NCBI GenBank assembly: GCA_036245805.1
Contig: BTRK01000003.1
Location: 34,551,215 to 34,615,214 of the forward strand
Direction: 5' to 3'
Length of the DNA stretch: 64,000 bases
DNA from: Pristionchus mayeri
Lineage: Eukaryota; Nematoda; Chromadorea; Rhabditida; Neodiplogasteridae
The notes under the pieces: generated by a model
The model's input: only the letters and a program-made list of their open reading frames with translations
Told to the model about the DNA's origin: nothing
The model's database searches: none
Made by a program: the position numbers and the translations under genes
Shown: positions 1-13,700 of the stretch, in pieces
Layout: each line of letters begins with the position of its first letter
Position numbering within the stretch: position 1 is the first letter of the stretch

Positions 1-844
1 TAAAACTTGGATTTTCCGGATACACAAAAGGCATGATGCGATTCGAACATATGGATACCTTGCCTAAGTAAACATCTATTACATGCTACCGAGCTAGCTT
101 TAGATCTTTAACGAAAGGGATTTTAGGCGGGCTCAAACATCATGTTTCAAATCGAGCGTTACTTTCTTTCCAGCCTGATAGTTTGCAAATAAAATTTGAG
201 AATGAGAGAACCGGATCAGGGAAGCTGACCCAATCGTACCGACTCAAGCATCATCCATTCAGAGTTACCTATACGACAAATTTGAAAACAGTGAAAACGT
301 CCACCTGTGTGATCCATCTTTCCATTCCATTCCATCTTTCGTAAATTGATTACAAATACATTGGAGATGACGTAGACATCTGCGAATTGATAAAATATAC
401 AAATACGGTAAATCCATAGAGCATCGCAAAACTTCGGACGATGTGAGCACGGAAAAGTCATAAGCATGGGCAACATGATCTCGGCTGATTGGCATAATGA
501 TAAGAGCACATGGCGATAGAATCTCTTATATATTTTTGCCAAGTCTTTGCACGCTTCCCTAGTCTGATAACATACAGTTTGAAGTTTTCAAAAAAAAACT
601 TTCAATTGGACGATACGAAGGGAAATCCGATACAGGAATGTTGCTTGATTGACAGCACTAGCGCATGCTGATAGACTCTATTTGAGAATATTTGAGAATT
701 ACATGACCATATAAGAAAACACTTCTGATGAAATAAAATGTGTTTTTCAACAAAAAAAAGTACTCAGTGTTGTTCCCTGCCCGAAATACAGTGTATTTAT
801 TATATAACATATTTATCAATTCCAACAAATGACACCCATAAATG

Positions 845-2094
845 CAATCAAATAAATGGAATTATTTGAGGATCTATTCTTCTTTTCGTACTCGCAGAAG
901 ATAGGTCCTCCAGAATGTCCCTGAAAATTGTGGTATATCGTTCGTAGTTTATGTCTACCTCGATCTAATACACCTAAGGCAGCATCAAATAATAGTTATT
1001 ATCGGAAATGACATTATTTGCTTACTAACACAACTCACCACTTTTCTGAGCGAGTTCACTCCGGAAAATCTGTGACTTGCATAATCATTGAAATGAAATA
1101 TGTCTGCCGCACCAATTGTCAGTGTTCATGTCTCCTCAATTCCCAATCAGGTTAATCGAATATCTACAAAAACTAACTTTATGATAAATTTGCAATTTCA
1201 ATCGATCAAGATGTCGATCTTCTCTAGAGTAGATATGGACCATAATTACAACCACGTAAAAAGTTTACCGGATCAAAGTAAAGGGCGAATGTAAAAAATT
1301 GTATAGCATTAATAGTTTATGTAGACAACTGGAAATAGGAAATGAAGAATCTGCTAGAAAAGCAATGAAACGTGTATAGCGAACGAATGCACTGTTGAGG
1401 AAATAGAGTTTGCATCATCATTTCGGTGAAAACACAAGGTGGATTGGACACAAAGTGAAGAGAATGAAATCATGAATTGATGCGAGTGAGGCAGGGAAAA
1501 GAGTAAGAATGGGTGGAGAAGGTGAGAGTGAGAGGGGAGAGAGAAAGAGATGGAGCGAGTAGAAAGGCATAGTGAGCGGCAACAAGAGCCAAACTAAACT
1601 TGAATAGAGCACCCGTGTGCTGTCTTCGTTTACACTGCTCCTTTCCCTTCTCTCTTTATCTATCCATGCTCTACATGTCCATAAACTGGACATACAGAGG
1701 CATATTTTAGCGTATTGAAGAGCATTGAGAGTATAGAGTAAGAGTATTAGCAGAGTATTGAAACCACGAAGCAATCAGTTTCCACGTGATTCAATTATTA
1801 AAAGCGTGCGTACCATTTTGTGTGGTAGATACCTATCCTTTCCACAATTATGATTTCTCGACCGATTATTTCATCATCGCACCGCTTGCTTATCGTTCTT
1901 TTCTGATCTGCTGACTCATTTTCAGCTGTCTACATCAGCTAGAAGTCAGCTGTCTACATCAGCCATTTTCTAACTCAACATCACGATGGGTTATGAAGGC
2001 ATGTATAACCATTGTCGCACTTCTGTATCAACTTCTATCCAAAATAAAGGAAAACGTGAATGCTGCAGAAAACGAATTCTTGAATATCGTTGCA
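845..2094 (+). repeat. Inner inverted-repeat arm, left
   Basis: This is the mirror of 3281-4522. It begins near CAATCAAATAA and ends near GAATATCGTTGCA. It includes a GA-rich stretch (about 1500-1560) and two close copies of a CAGCTGTCTACATCAGC motif (about 1923-1970) that recurs across the window. No gene was recognised. Confidence 0.85.
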
Positions 2095-3280
2095 GTACAA
2101 TTTGTTGCAGAGTTCTTTAAAAAAATGAAAAATGTTTTCGAAATAGAAAAGCAATAAACTTTGAGCATTGCTGTTCAAAAACTCGTGAACAAGTATTAAT
2201 TTGAAAATAGTGTATGATCCACCGGTGATAAAGAAAATAGTGAATGATCCATCTTCTGCAATTTGGCATTTTCATCAGAAATGACCTTGACATATGTGTT
2301 TTATTTACTAATGAGCCGAATTTGCTGCTTTGTTTTTGCATTATAAATTGTACTGTTTTGTGAAATAACCAAATTTACTTTATTTCAGTCGATTTCAATC
2401 GTAAAATTTTGGTCGAAAGTACCATTTTTGCAATGTTCAATGTGAAAAACCCGATCCTAGAAGTGCGTACAAAAGCTTATATGTACATTTCCTTATTTAC
2501 GTGGAAGTATTCTTTACTTCTTATAGAAATCGCATCTTCATATACTCGAAAATATGCACTTTCAGATGTCCAAATTTGAGCAAAATCGAGAATTAGAAAA
2601 CCGATATTTTTCGAACGATTCAAACACGGATTTTTCGTTAATATTTCACATTCCCCAATCTTAAAACTTATCTTTTCGTCAACTCTGCTTCAAAATAGGG
2701 AAAATGGAGACGATAGAAACGAAAAACCTGAAATTCCTAACAATTGAGCCCTTTTCCGCTATTTGGGAAACCCCTCGCATGCGCCTTATTTTGCGCCGTA
2801 ATTTGCTTCCAGGGGTAACTTTACACGAGGAATTTAATAAACATACTTAAAAGTACGCCTCGCATGTAACATTTATAGGACGACCAATTTGATTAGTGAA
2901 ATGACGATAACTTTTTTCCCAGATGAACTAGCGTTTCACTTCTAACAGTGAAAATGCTTATCTTGTCGAGATCGTTCAGAATCACTATACATTTGTGGGG
3001 TTTGGACAAGCCGTTTATGATTTACAAAAACCGACCACCCAATTTCAGCGCGACACACGAAATGAGGGCTAAGAGATACGGCTTCCTAGGTCCGATTTTC
3101 GAACTCCACGTGAAAAGTTACCCCTAGGGGCATCTTAAAATCATCACTATTTTTCGCTGTATGGCCAATGGTCGGTTCTCTCAGATAGTCACTCATATAA
3201 GAAAACACTTCTGAGATAATAAATCAAAGAGTTGAACAACCTGTCAGGCTGTGTGAGGCCATACCTTTAGATTCCAAAGA
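2095..3280. other. Spacer between the inner inverted-repeat arms
   Basis: About 1.2 kb of AT-rich sequence with no credible coding region. The longest frame (minus, 2117-2341) is low complexity and contains a short tandem duplication. ATAAGAAAACACTTCTGA occurs near 3197 and also near 711, just outside the left inner arm, so part of the spacer is shared with the flank. Confidence 0.5.
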
Positions 3281-4522
3281 TGCAAAGATATTCAAGAATT
3301 CGTTTTCTGCAGCATTCACGTTTTCCTTTATTTTGGATAGAAGTTGATACAGAAGTGCGACAATGGTTATACATGCCTTCATAACCCATCGTGATGTTGA
3401 GTTAGAAAATGCACTTCTAGCTGATGTAGACAGCTGAAAATGAGTCAGCAGATCAGAAAAGAACGATAAGCAAGCGGTGCGATGATGAAATAATCGGTCG
3501 AGAAATCATAATTGTGGAAAGGATAGGTATCTACCACACAAAATGGTACGCACGCTTTTAATAATTGAATCACGTGGAAACTGATTGCTTCGTGGTTTTA
3601 ATACTCTGCTAATACTCTTACTCTATACTCTCAATGCTCTTCAATACGCTAAAATATGCCTCTGTATGTCCAGTTTATGGACATGAAGAGCATGGATAGA
3701 TAAAGAGAGAAGGGAAAGGAGCAGTGTAAACGAAGACAGCACACGGGTGCTCTATTCAAGTTTAGTTTGGCTCTTGTTGCCGCTCACTATGCCTTTCTAC
3801 TCGCTCCATCTCTTTCTCTCTCCCCTCTCACTCTCACCTTCTCCACCCATTCTTACTCTTTTCCCTGCCTCACTCGCCTCAATTCATGATTTCATTCTCT
3901 TCACTTTGTGTCCAATCCACCTTGTGTTTTCACCGAAATGATGATGCAAACTCTATTTCCTCAACAGTGCATTCGTTCGCTATACACGTTTCATTGCTTT
4001 TCTAGCAGATTCTTCATTTCCTATTTCCAGTTGTCTACATAAACTATTAATGCTATACAATTTTTTACATTCGCCCTTTACTTTGATCCGGTAAAGTTTT
4101 AACTTTTTACGTGGTTGTAATTATGGTCCATATCTATTCTAGAGAAGATCGACATCTTGATCGATTGAAATTGCAAATTTGATCATAAAGTTAGTTTTTG
4201 TAGATATTCGATTAACCTGATTGGGAATTGCGGAGACATGGAAACTGACAATTGGTGCGGCAGACATATTTCATTTCAATGATTATGTAGGTCACAGATT
4301 TTCCGGAATGAACTCGCTCAGAAAAGTGGTGAGTTGTGTTAGTATGCAAATAATGTCATTTCCGATAATAACTATTATTTGATGCTGCCTTAGGTGTATT
4401 AGATCGAGGTACACATAAACTACGAACGATATACCACAATTTTCAGGGACATTCTGGAGGACCTCTCTTCTGCGAGTACGAAAAGAAGAATAGATCCTCA
4501 AATAATTCCAATTATTTGATTG
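3281..4522 (-). repeat. Inner inverted-repeat arm, right
   Basis: Reverse complement of 845-2094 with only scattered differences and a few small indels, for example around 4100 and 4230. The near identity suggests a recent origin, continuing gene conversion, or an assembly artefact. No independent gene was recognised. Confidence 0.85.
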
Positions 4523-6719
4523 TCAATATACCCGTGAAATAAATACCTATTTAAAAAAATGTGAAGTATTCGTCGTTCAATGTCAGAAAGACAGTGTACT
4601 GATAATGCATTTATCAATTCAATAATATTGGATCGATGGTTGCATTAAAATAAACATGTATATCACAAAGAGAGACATCACAAATTATTAGCATTTGCAT
4701 GCTCCCCTTCCGCACATCCTTCCAATACATTCCTCGTTGCCCTCCACTCATACATTCATTTGAGAATATCACGATACTGTTTAGAAGAATCTGATAAATA
4801 CCGGAATAATGTATGAGATTATCACCAGTATAATTACCTGCCATTTTGCGTCATGTAGTCTCCATTGTTTACCAAAATTCTTAGCAGCGCTAATTCTAAA
4901 CTAATATATTTAGTAAAAATCGAGATGATCCTGAACTTACGAAGCACATGTTCGGGACAAAATATACGGTTTTCAGTTTTGCTTTAATACTGATGGATGT
5001 CGTTGAAGTGCTTTCGCAATTCCATTGTTTTGAGACCAGTGTATATAGCTGAAAATAAGTGAATGTTCATGCAATGATCAAATAAAAGTTGTTTCATTAA
5101 AATCTAGTAAAGGAGAAGTGCGAAAAAATACTACAAGAACAAGGCGAGTACGAGAAAAGAAGATGAATAATGGTGAAGACAAATCGGTGGTGTGCTCTCT
5201 CTCCTGTCAGTCAAAGCGAAACTAATTTATGTGAGATTAGGAGTAGCGAATATATTACGCCACGGCTACTCCTTCACTCCTCAAGAGAAGAAAGCGTCTG
5301 CCTCTATCTCACACTTTTACCGCAATGAGTGATGCAGAGATAAAGACTCATTTCGTTATCTTAGTATCATCGATTGTCGCCGCTCTGAGAATGGGCGAAT
5401 GCAATGAGAGAGAGAGAACACGCAAAGTTGAAAGGGTCGATGAGCATGAGCTAGTGCGATGTCGTTCTGTTCAATGGCTTTATGCTGTGTTCATACAACC
5501 GATGGAAATATGAGCTAGATGCGTTATCTCAACGACGCGTGGCTGAGGTGCCAATCAATCAAGAATTTTTATATTTTCCGCTCTCACATGCGACGTTTCG
5601 CGCTGTTTTTTTTAAATATGTTTACGCATGTGTAATACAATTTGCATAACACTTCTCCTTTCTGATCATTATGAGTAAATTTTTCTGAATCATTTCGATA
5701 GTTGATGAGAATGAATAACAATTGAACGAATCATGGAAGGATTACCCGTTATCTCCTTGTCGCGCACACTCCCCCGAAAGAAAATTCCTAATATCACAAT
5801 ACCACAATAAACAAATTAGTCGAGAGTCAGGAAATCGGGAAGTTTGATTGTAAAGGTGTCGGTGATTTAATTCAAATTATAAATTGGACTGTAGATGCGA
5901 AGATCATAACTTAGTCACAGTTGTAGTGTCCGGCCTCAGTATACTCTTGTTAGCTGACTTTTGAGAATCACGGTGATCGAATATGAAGAACCTGAAAAAT
6001 TGATAATTTACCTTAACTTATGAAGTGGCACATTTCAATGTTGATTACCTGTCCCGCTGGGTGAGTTATTTCATATAGCCTCCACAGGTTATATCTGTGA
6101 TTCACCTCGATACATATCCGAATCTGACTTCTAAGATAAAATCCTTCCACAGCGCAAGGGATATCGAAACTCCATTGATTTGAGCCAGCGTAGACAGCTG
6201 AAAATGTTCAAATATTTTCGAAATTAGGAGGATCGAAATATCAAAATATGTTCGCGTATTGTGAAAATAACAGCGCTGCGAAAATAACAACGAGGAGAGT
6301 GAAAGAAGCCAATACGTCAGTTCACTTTACGAATTGATTACACAACGGTTGCTCGTTCACTCCTGACGAGAACGAAAAAAAAAGATTATGCTCCTAACTC
6401 TCTCACTTATTCGCCAGTAAGATCAATACACAGAAAGAGAGAGAGAGGTAGTGTTAGAATAAGAGAGATACGGACAAATGGAAAGAGAGAGAAAGAGAGA
6501 AAAGAACATCGATACAATCACTTAGAGTTGTCAAAGAAGCAGATACCAGACTTCATCTTGGTTTTGTTTTTTGCACCCCGCTAGTGCTGTCAATCATGCA
6601 ACATTCCTCGTCTTATCTCTCATTCTCGTGATGACTCATTGCGTTGTCTTCCTCTTATTGATTTTCACTGTTCCGAGGAAGGGAGAGTGCGATGAGAGAT
6701 AGCAGTTGAGAGAGTCTTC
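4523..6719. other. Non-mirrored segment with dispersed repeats
   Basis: This 2.2 kb lies only in the right half of the palindrome. It has GA/CT-rich tracts (about 5150-5450 and 6360-6520), two minus-strand copies of the TAGACAGCTGAAAAT-type motif (about 5030-5055 and 6185-6205), and near 6581 an extra copy of the sequence that begins the right outer arm at about 6728 (CTAGTGCTGTCAATCA). Frames are short and unconvincing. It is probably repeat-derived. Confidence 0.5.
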
Positions 6720-7203
6720 CAGCATGCGCTAGTGCTGTCAATCAAGCAACATTCATGTATCGGATTTACCTTCGTACCTTCAAATTGAAAGTTTTTTTGA
6801 AAACTTCAAACTGTATTTTATCAGACTGGGGAAGCGTCCAAAGATTGAGCAAAAAGATAAAAAAGAGATTCTATCGCTCTTATCACTATGCCAATCAGCT
6901 GAGATCATTTTGTCGATGATTATGACTTTTCCGTGCTCACATCGTCCGAAGTTTCGTAATGCTCTAGATCTACCGATTTTGTATAATTGGCCAATTGTCA
7001 GTTGTCTAAGTCATCTCCAATGTATTTGAAATCAATTTACGAAAGATGGAATGGAATGGAAAGATGGATCACACTGGTGGACGTTTTCACTGTTTTAAAA
7101 TTTGTCGTATAGGCAACTTTGGATGGATGATGCTTGAGTCGGTACGATTGGGTCAGCTTCCCTGATCAGGTTCTCTCATTCTCAAATTTTATTTGCAAAC
7201 TAT

Positions 7204-7740
7204 TTAATGCTCTTTTTTCTAGAATTATGCAGCATTATAACTGCGGAATAATCATGCAATTTAGCACGTTCTTCATATTTCTCCATCTTTCTTCGAGCAC
7301 GTGACAATGAGTGTCATTTGAATTCGGATATTGAAGTAAGTGTACTGAAAACATAACTAGTGAACTATATCTATACTAACAAAATAGCAAAAACGACAGA
7401 AATCTGCTGCGCATATATTACAATTTGCAGGAACACCCTGGAGGTGACATATTCTGCGTATAAGACAAAAACAAAGTGGAGCAAATCGAGGAGTATTAAA
7501 TGAATTTGTGTGATCTGATAGGACAAAGCAATCGTATTTTCCGTAAAAGTTATCCTTGATGTGCTCAATATTCAACGATTCAATGGTTCTGTAGCAAATT
7601 ATGTACAATTTATTTATCTTTAATTCAAGTGAAAGTTAAACCCGAGCGGGAATGAGCAGGAAAAACGACTCATGACCAGCATTATGAACGGGGGACGAAT
7701 CATTCGGAACAAGGATGTGGGCTGGAAAGAGTACGGGTCT
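7204..7740. other. 3' flank of cullin locus A
   Basis: AT-rich sequence between the palindrome and the cullin stop codon. An AATAAA on the minus strand at about 7609-7614, some 130 bp past the stop, could be the polyadenylation signal of the minus-strand cullin. No other gene is visible. Confidence 0.4.
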
Positions 7741-10700
7741 CTAAGCCAGGTACTCGTAGGTGTCCTTCTGTCCATCCACTCTTGCCAAGTACTCCTTCTC
7801 GATTAGGATGTCGATGCACTTTTTAACCATTTGCACCTGCAACATAATTAGTTAGATTGTACTTCTCTAATCAGTAATTCGTCTAATTATTGACTAATTA
7901 AAAATTGACTGTAAACAAACCTTGGGCTTGAATCGGGAGTTTAGCTGGTTGATGCATTCAGTCATCAGCAGAGAGTGAGCCATCGTCTTGCGAGTCTTCA
8001 TGATTCGCACGATCGCAGCCTGGAGATGAATATCATTATTTGCGTATATTTTTCTAATTCTACACACATCATCGATACCGTATTTTATAATACATCGACA
8101 CAATTGCTAGGGATACCATTGGACTCCACCAGCTTACTCAATTATGCGCCCCTCTTCTCACCTGAATGACCATCTTTCTGTTCTCCTCCACATGCTGATG
8201 CACTTCTTGCTGTTCTTGCTTCACTTCAGAACGAGCGACGAACTTGGTGAGATCCACCTGAAAGCAATTCATTATTTTCCCATTTCCTCATTCAACCCTC
8301 GACAGCCTCACCATTCTCCTACTTACGAAAGAGGACTAAACGAGCCGGCTAAAAGCTCGGGCGATGCTCTAAGAGTCTTTACGATGACACACTCCTCACC
8401 TTCATCTTCTTGTTCGTGAACTTCAGATTGAGTGCAATCTTCGTAGTCTCATCCAGATTCGCGACGTCTCCCTCCTTCACTTGGAGGATCTCAGCCTTAA
8501 TTCGATCATTCGCAATTTGTTTTCTTTTCCTATTCCCTGGCATAGGGTGGGAAAGAAGAAAGACATCAACTCCCTCATTTGTCGTTGTCTACTCTTGCCT
8601 TATGTTCATACATACTCTGTTATGGTAGGAAAAGTAATTTGTTGATTGAATAATCAATATGTTGCCATATTATCAACTTTTCCTTTCTGCTCACTTTGAC
8701 GAGTGATGCCAGCTGGGGTATGGCGTGTTCCTTCTTGATCTGGAGTCCCTCCAGCATCGTCTTTCCATCCATCTCCGTGCAGCTGTTGAAGAGAAGGAGG
8801 ATCGCCATTTGAGGGGTCATCGCCTACAATCAACATTACAATATAAAAGCACTATTATTTTATAAAATTCAGCCCTCGTCCTAATAATGAGAAAACTTTT
8901 TTCAGTGTCAATATTGATGCGAATTATCACCTTCCAAAACATTGTTTTCCTAATCAGTGATAATGGGGAAGTTCACTGACCACGAATGCGTATCTCTTAG
9001 AGAAGCAGCTCGCGACGACCTCTCCCTTCGAGTGGGAGAAGATCCACGTCAGTTTCCTTCCCTGGTGCATCTCGTTGTAGTAGCTCGTGAACTCGCTGAC
9101 GCACGTCGACATCGTCTGAAGAGAGATCACAATTAGCCCTATAGTCATTTCTCCACTGTATACTAGTAGTCGTCCAAGAAATAGTGGCAATTCGAGTTGT
9201 GAGTAGCCCATTCTCAGCTTCCAAGTGGATAATAAGCGATGTTGCTTGTTTTCACTGTTTTCGGATTCAGAAATTTCCGTCAATTAAGAGTGACATGAAA
9301 TACACTGACGTAGGGCAGATTGAGAGGCACACTCGATCCCAGACTCGGCCATGAATTCGCGCCCAGCACCATGACATTGAAGTTGCATCCGAGAGCCTTG
9401 CCCGAGTTACTGCACTTCTCACTGAATTTTTCGGAGGTTTCCTGCAATAGATTTTGTAAGTTTGGATTCAAGATATTGCATATCGCGAAACCGACTAATG
9501 CCACTAAATTGAAACTAATTGGATAAGTTCTTACTCTGGATAAGCCAGTGTCGGTGAACATTCGCTGCATCTTGCTCGTGTACTCAAAGCCGCACATCTG
9601 AAAATTTCCCATTTTGAAAAACAACAACATTTAAAAAAGACGAGCTAGCGAAAACACCCTACCGCTGACCTGCTTCAGTTTGCCGATCATGCTCTGTTCC
9701 GCTTCATCCGAGGCAGAGAGAGATCCGACCAGTCGATGGGCGAATTTCTTCGTGTAGAATCGCTGGAAGATGTCCTTGTCCTCGAGGTACTTGAAGATTA
9801 TCATCTGAAATAAGAGAAGAGTTTAACAAACATATCTCAATGTTGATAATACAATGTTGATAATCCAAATCGCCCCCTCCCTAACACTTGAGACACTACA
9901 AGTAATAGATGTAATGGGGAATAGTAATGACTGACAACTTGGTTGAGTAGTTCTTCCATCTCAGAATCCTCACTGTTCTTGGCACTCTTCCTCAGAAGTC
10001 CATCACAGTATCTCGCTAGCATATCGGGACACTTCGAACTGCTCACTGCATTCGACCCCTCAGCATGCGTAATGCAGTTCCTAAAAAATGAATTGTTTTC
10101 TATGTTTCGTGTTTTAATTTCGTAGTCTAGGTCACATTTCCTAAGTGACTTCATGGTTCATTGCGCCGTTTTCTCTCTTCTTTGAAAACTTTTTGTGTTG
10201 TAGCATGGTCAACTCACTTATTAATGAATACAGTGGCGGCCTTGTCGAGTGCCTGCACGAATCCAGCTTCGTTCTTGAAGTGAACTTCCACGAGTTTCGA
10301 GTAGCGATTGTGCACTTCCAGCAGAGTGAGCACGAACGTCTTCGGGTCCTGCAATCAATAAAGTTAAGTAGATTAAGATATTCCGCGATATAATGTATTC
10401 TACATCAATGAATCGCCAACACGAACCTATCGGCTATTTCTGTAGCAATAATTATTCGTATATGATCAAGGTTTAAATGCATGCTAGATGATATCGAAAT
10501 GATAGCAAACTACAGATTGTATTTTGGGTGATATCGGAAAATGACGAAGTGATATGAAAAAATATGTCAATTGATCAAGCAACAATCCACTCACCGTATT
10601 CGCCTGTTCCTTGACCTTCTCGAGTGCATTCAATCCCTGCTTCTGAACGTGTGCTTCCATCGCCTTTCTCAACTCATCCAGACCTCCTTCCACTCGCTCG

Positions 10701-13700
10701 CACAACGAGTACATGCGACCAAGGTCCTGAAGATTCATTTTTCGCTTGATTGTTATTTCATATTATAGAAACTCCTTCACCCAGCTTTGAAAATCTTCCG
10801 ATGATCAACCTTCAGAAGGTAATTCCAAATGAGTACAATAAAACTATTGTCGATGACGTCATCATTAAATTTCAACGTTTACCTCGTCTCTGTCGTTCTC
10901 AAGAAGGACGCAGAACTCGGTCTGGAAGAGTTCCAGCTGCGCCGTAATAAGAACCTGCAAGTGATGATGTTAGAGAATGAGGTACAGGAGATCCGTACTT
11001 GATCCTATTGGGGTGTCCGGAAAGTTCGTATAATGCTTCGGAAAAAAGTGAGTTCGCGATCAAATGCAGTGATTGCGCAATCTGTTTGTCAACAATGTAT
11101 TGCATCATTCTGACGTTGATTAGTGAGAGGATTTAATCAGTCTCCTAGTTGCTACATTGATTCTTGTGATGGACTCCCATCTCTACCTCCGAGCAGTTTT
11201 ACTTCATTACTACCGTCATGGCCGATCCGTGAAGGAGGCCCACTCTGCCCTGGCCCAGTCGGAAGGAGCTGACGCCCCCTCCATACCCTTCTGCTATAAG
11301 TGGTTCTCCCGCTTCAAGAAAGGGGAGTTTGGTCTCGATGATCAACCCCGCTCTGGACGCCCTCCCTCCCTCGATCAGCCTCTCGTTCTCCGCACACTGA
11401 AGCGCAAGCCCATGGCCAGTGTGCGTGAGTTGAAGAAGGATACTGGTACTCCCAGATCAACGGTGTCCGATATCCTCCATCGATCTGGGAAGAAGCCGAA
11501 ACTCCCACAAGGGATTCTCCATGACCTCTCCCCCGAACAGCTGAAAAATCGTGTTCAAGTCTGTCGGGAATTACTCCATCGTAGATCCAATCTTCGATGG
11601 GTCAATTCCATCATCGCTACAGATGAGAAGTGGATCACGTACGATAACCCTGTGAGGAGACTGCAATGGGTGGATGCAGATGAGAAGCCCACGCCCGTCC
11701 CGAAGAAGGAAGAGCACGGAAAGAAGGAACTCCTCTGCTTCTTCTTCTCAGTGCTCGGTCCCATCTACTGGGAGATCCTCGCCCCTGGCACCAGCATCAA
11801 TGCCGACCTCTTCTCTGAACAACTGGAAGATGTCGCAATCAGAGTCCCTCCCAGACTCCTGAACCAGGGCAAAATTCTTCTTCTGATGGACAATGCTTGC
11901 CCACATCGAGCGAAGATGACCCAGAAGAAAATGGACGAGCGGAAGATCGAGAGGATTCCCCATCCACCGTATTCCCCGGATCTCTCCCCATGCGACTACC
12001 ACTGCTTCCGCTCTCTCTCTGACTTCTGCAAAGGAAAGAAGTTCAAGAATCGAGATAAAGTTGTGAGGGCTTTCGTGAACTGGGCGGTCTCGAAGAAACC
12101 CGCATTCTGGAAGAGAGGAATCGAGACCCTGCCTAATCGCTGGAGGGAGGTAGTGAGAAAGAAGGGGGCATACATTGGTCACTGAGAATTGTAAAGCATT
12201 GAATAAAAAATAAAATCAAAAAATTATACGAACTTTCCGGACACCCCAATAGCATATCCCTTCCCTAATTTTGCACACCATCACCCGAATGGGGATCACT
12301 TACCTCTTCACACTTTCTCTCGAGAGGTTGGAGGGAGGATCGATGGAGGTACGTCTCGCATCTGAACTTCTCCTCGTTCAGTCTGCTCTCCGCCTAAATT
12401 ATGCATTAATAATCAATTAATACTTATTGATAATCGTCATTGATTATGCTAAAAGTATGTACGCGTATATGGATAAAAGAAAGCAGAATACGGAGATAAC
12501 TTTTTTTCCTGAAATATACTAATCCACCTCGGGTCTCGGTAGGCAACTGGATACAATATAGGTGTATGAATGAGAGGAACAAAAATATGCAGATTGATTT
12601 ACTGTCTGACCCACAGAATATAGGTTGACCAAAGGATAATTATTGATTACGGCAGTACCGCACCTTCTTCATGTACTCGGGGACCGGGTTGCCCTGCAGG
12701 AAAGCCGCAGCTTCGCAGACGTAGAAGGCCTCAGTGGCAAGGATGAACTTATCCTCGAACAATTTCCTGCGATTAACAATGGTGATTCGCATTTCTTAAG
12801 ACCTCAAGAATGTTTGTTTCATGGCATAAGTTTATTCATTTCGCACCCTCTTTATCTATATCTCAGGTCAGCCTGTCAACTGGAAATAAAGAGAGTTGAC
12901 ATCGTTTTCCTTCGAAAAAGGCTCACTTGTAGACTCTGAGCTTGGGGTTGACGGCCTTGGTAGATTCAGCGGCGTTGTTCGAGTCAACCACTTCATCGAT
13001 ACCGAGCTCAACTGAACAAAAATGAATTTAGAATTCTTCCGATTTAGGATACTAGAAAATCGGATTGTAAACTTTCGACTGATAAATCGATATTTCAATT
13101 CTAACGAACCAAGACAGTCGACTACTCCCTTGACGAGAGATGAGGTGATGGCGATTCCCTGTCTCTCCTGTTCTATTAGATCCAGAACTCCTCCTACGAT
13201 GCTCGTTGCCATGTGCTCACGAAGAGTCTGCTTCCAGGTGACCAGAGCGAGCTGAAAGGATTGTTATTGTTGTTGTTATTTTAGCAATATTATTTTTTTA
13301 AATCATCTAAAAAAATAACCGTGTAGATAACGTAGATGTTGTTATTTCCGTTCTCGAGTTCTCTCTTGATCCAGTGACGATTGAGATAGGCGAAGATCCC
13401 GTCCACGACCTGGAAATATCGTATATTGCAAGCATTGTTTTATCATCAGGTCTTTCAAAAGGAATGAGCAGGAGGGTAACGATGCGTTTTTTCTCTAGCA
13501 AAAGCCGCAAAGTTGTAGTGCACTCACCCTGGAGCAGAAAGTGAACTGATCCCATTGGGTGGTGAAGTAGCGGAGCTGGTCCACGCCAGTTCGAGTTTTC
13601 GACTCCTGGAAGCAAAATAAAAATATAAAAAAATTAGCCAGATTAACATCATCAAGATCGGATTGAAGTGATCTCTTACCTTGAGAATGCTCTCAACGTG

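Larger units (their letters stand above)
178..7203. repeat. Nested large inverted repeat (palindrome)
   Basis: Two pairs of arms are visible by eye. The outer pair is about 178-670 against the reverse complement of 6720-7203. The inner pair is about 845-2094 against 3281-4522. The inner arms are nearly identical: the same run of codons can be read from the minus strand near 1418-1600 and the plus strand near 3750-3940. The spacer 2095-3280 is not palindromic. The right side has about 2.2 kb of extra sequence (4523-6719) with no partner on the left, so the repeat is lopsided. I see no convincing gene in it; the open frames are short, low-complexity and mirrored between arms. It could be a long foldback element, a recent inverted duplication or an assembly palindrome. 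Confidence 0.85.

Noticed and set aside
1418..1774. Minus-strand open frame of about 118 codons
   Set aside because: It lies in a GA/CT-rich tract, gives a low-complexity Leu/Ser/Pro protein and is mirrored in the other palindrome arm; no domain or codon pattern supports a gene.
11748..12182. 144-codon frame opposite the mariner transposase
   Set aside because: Antisense shadow of a strong coding frame with clear catalytic motifs on the plus strand.
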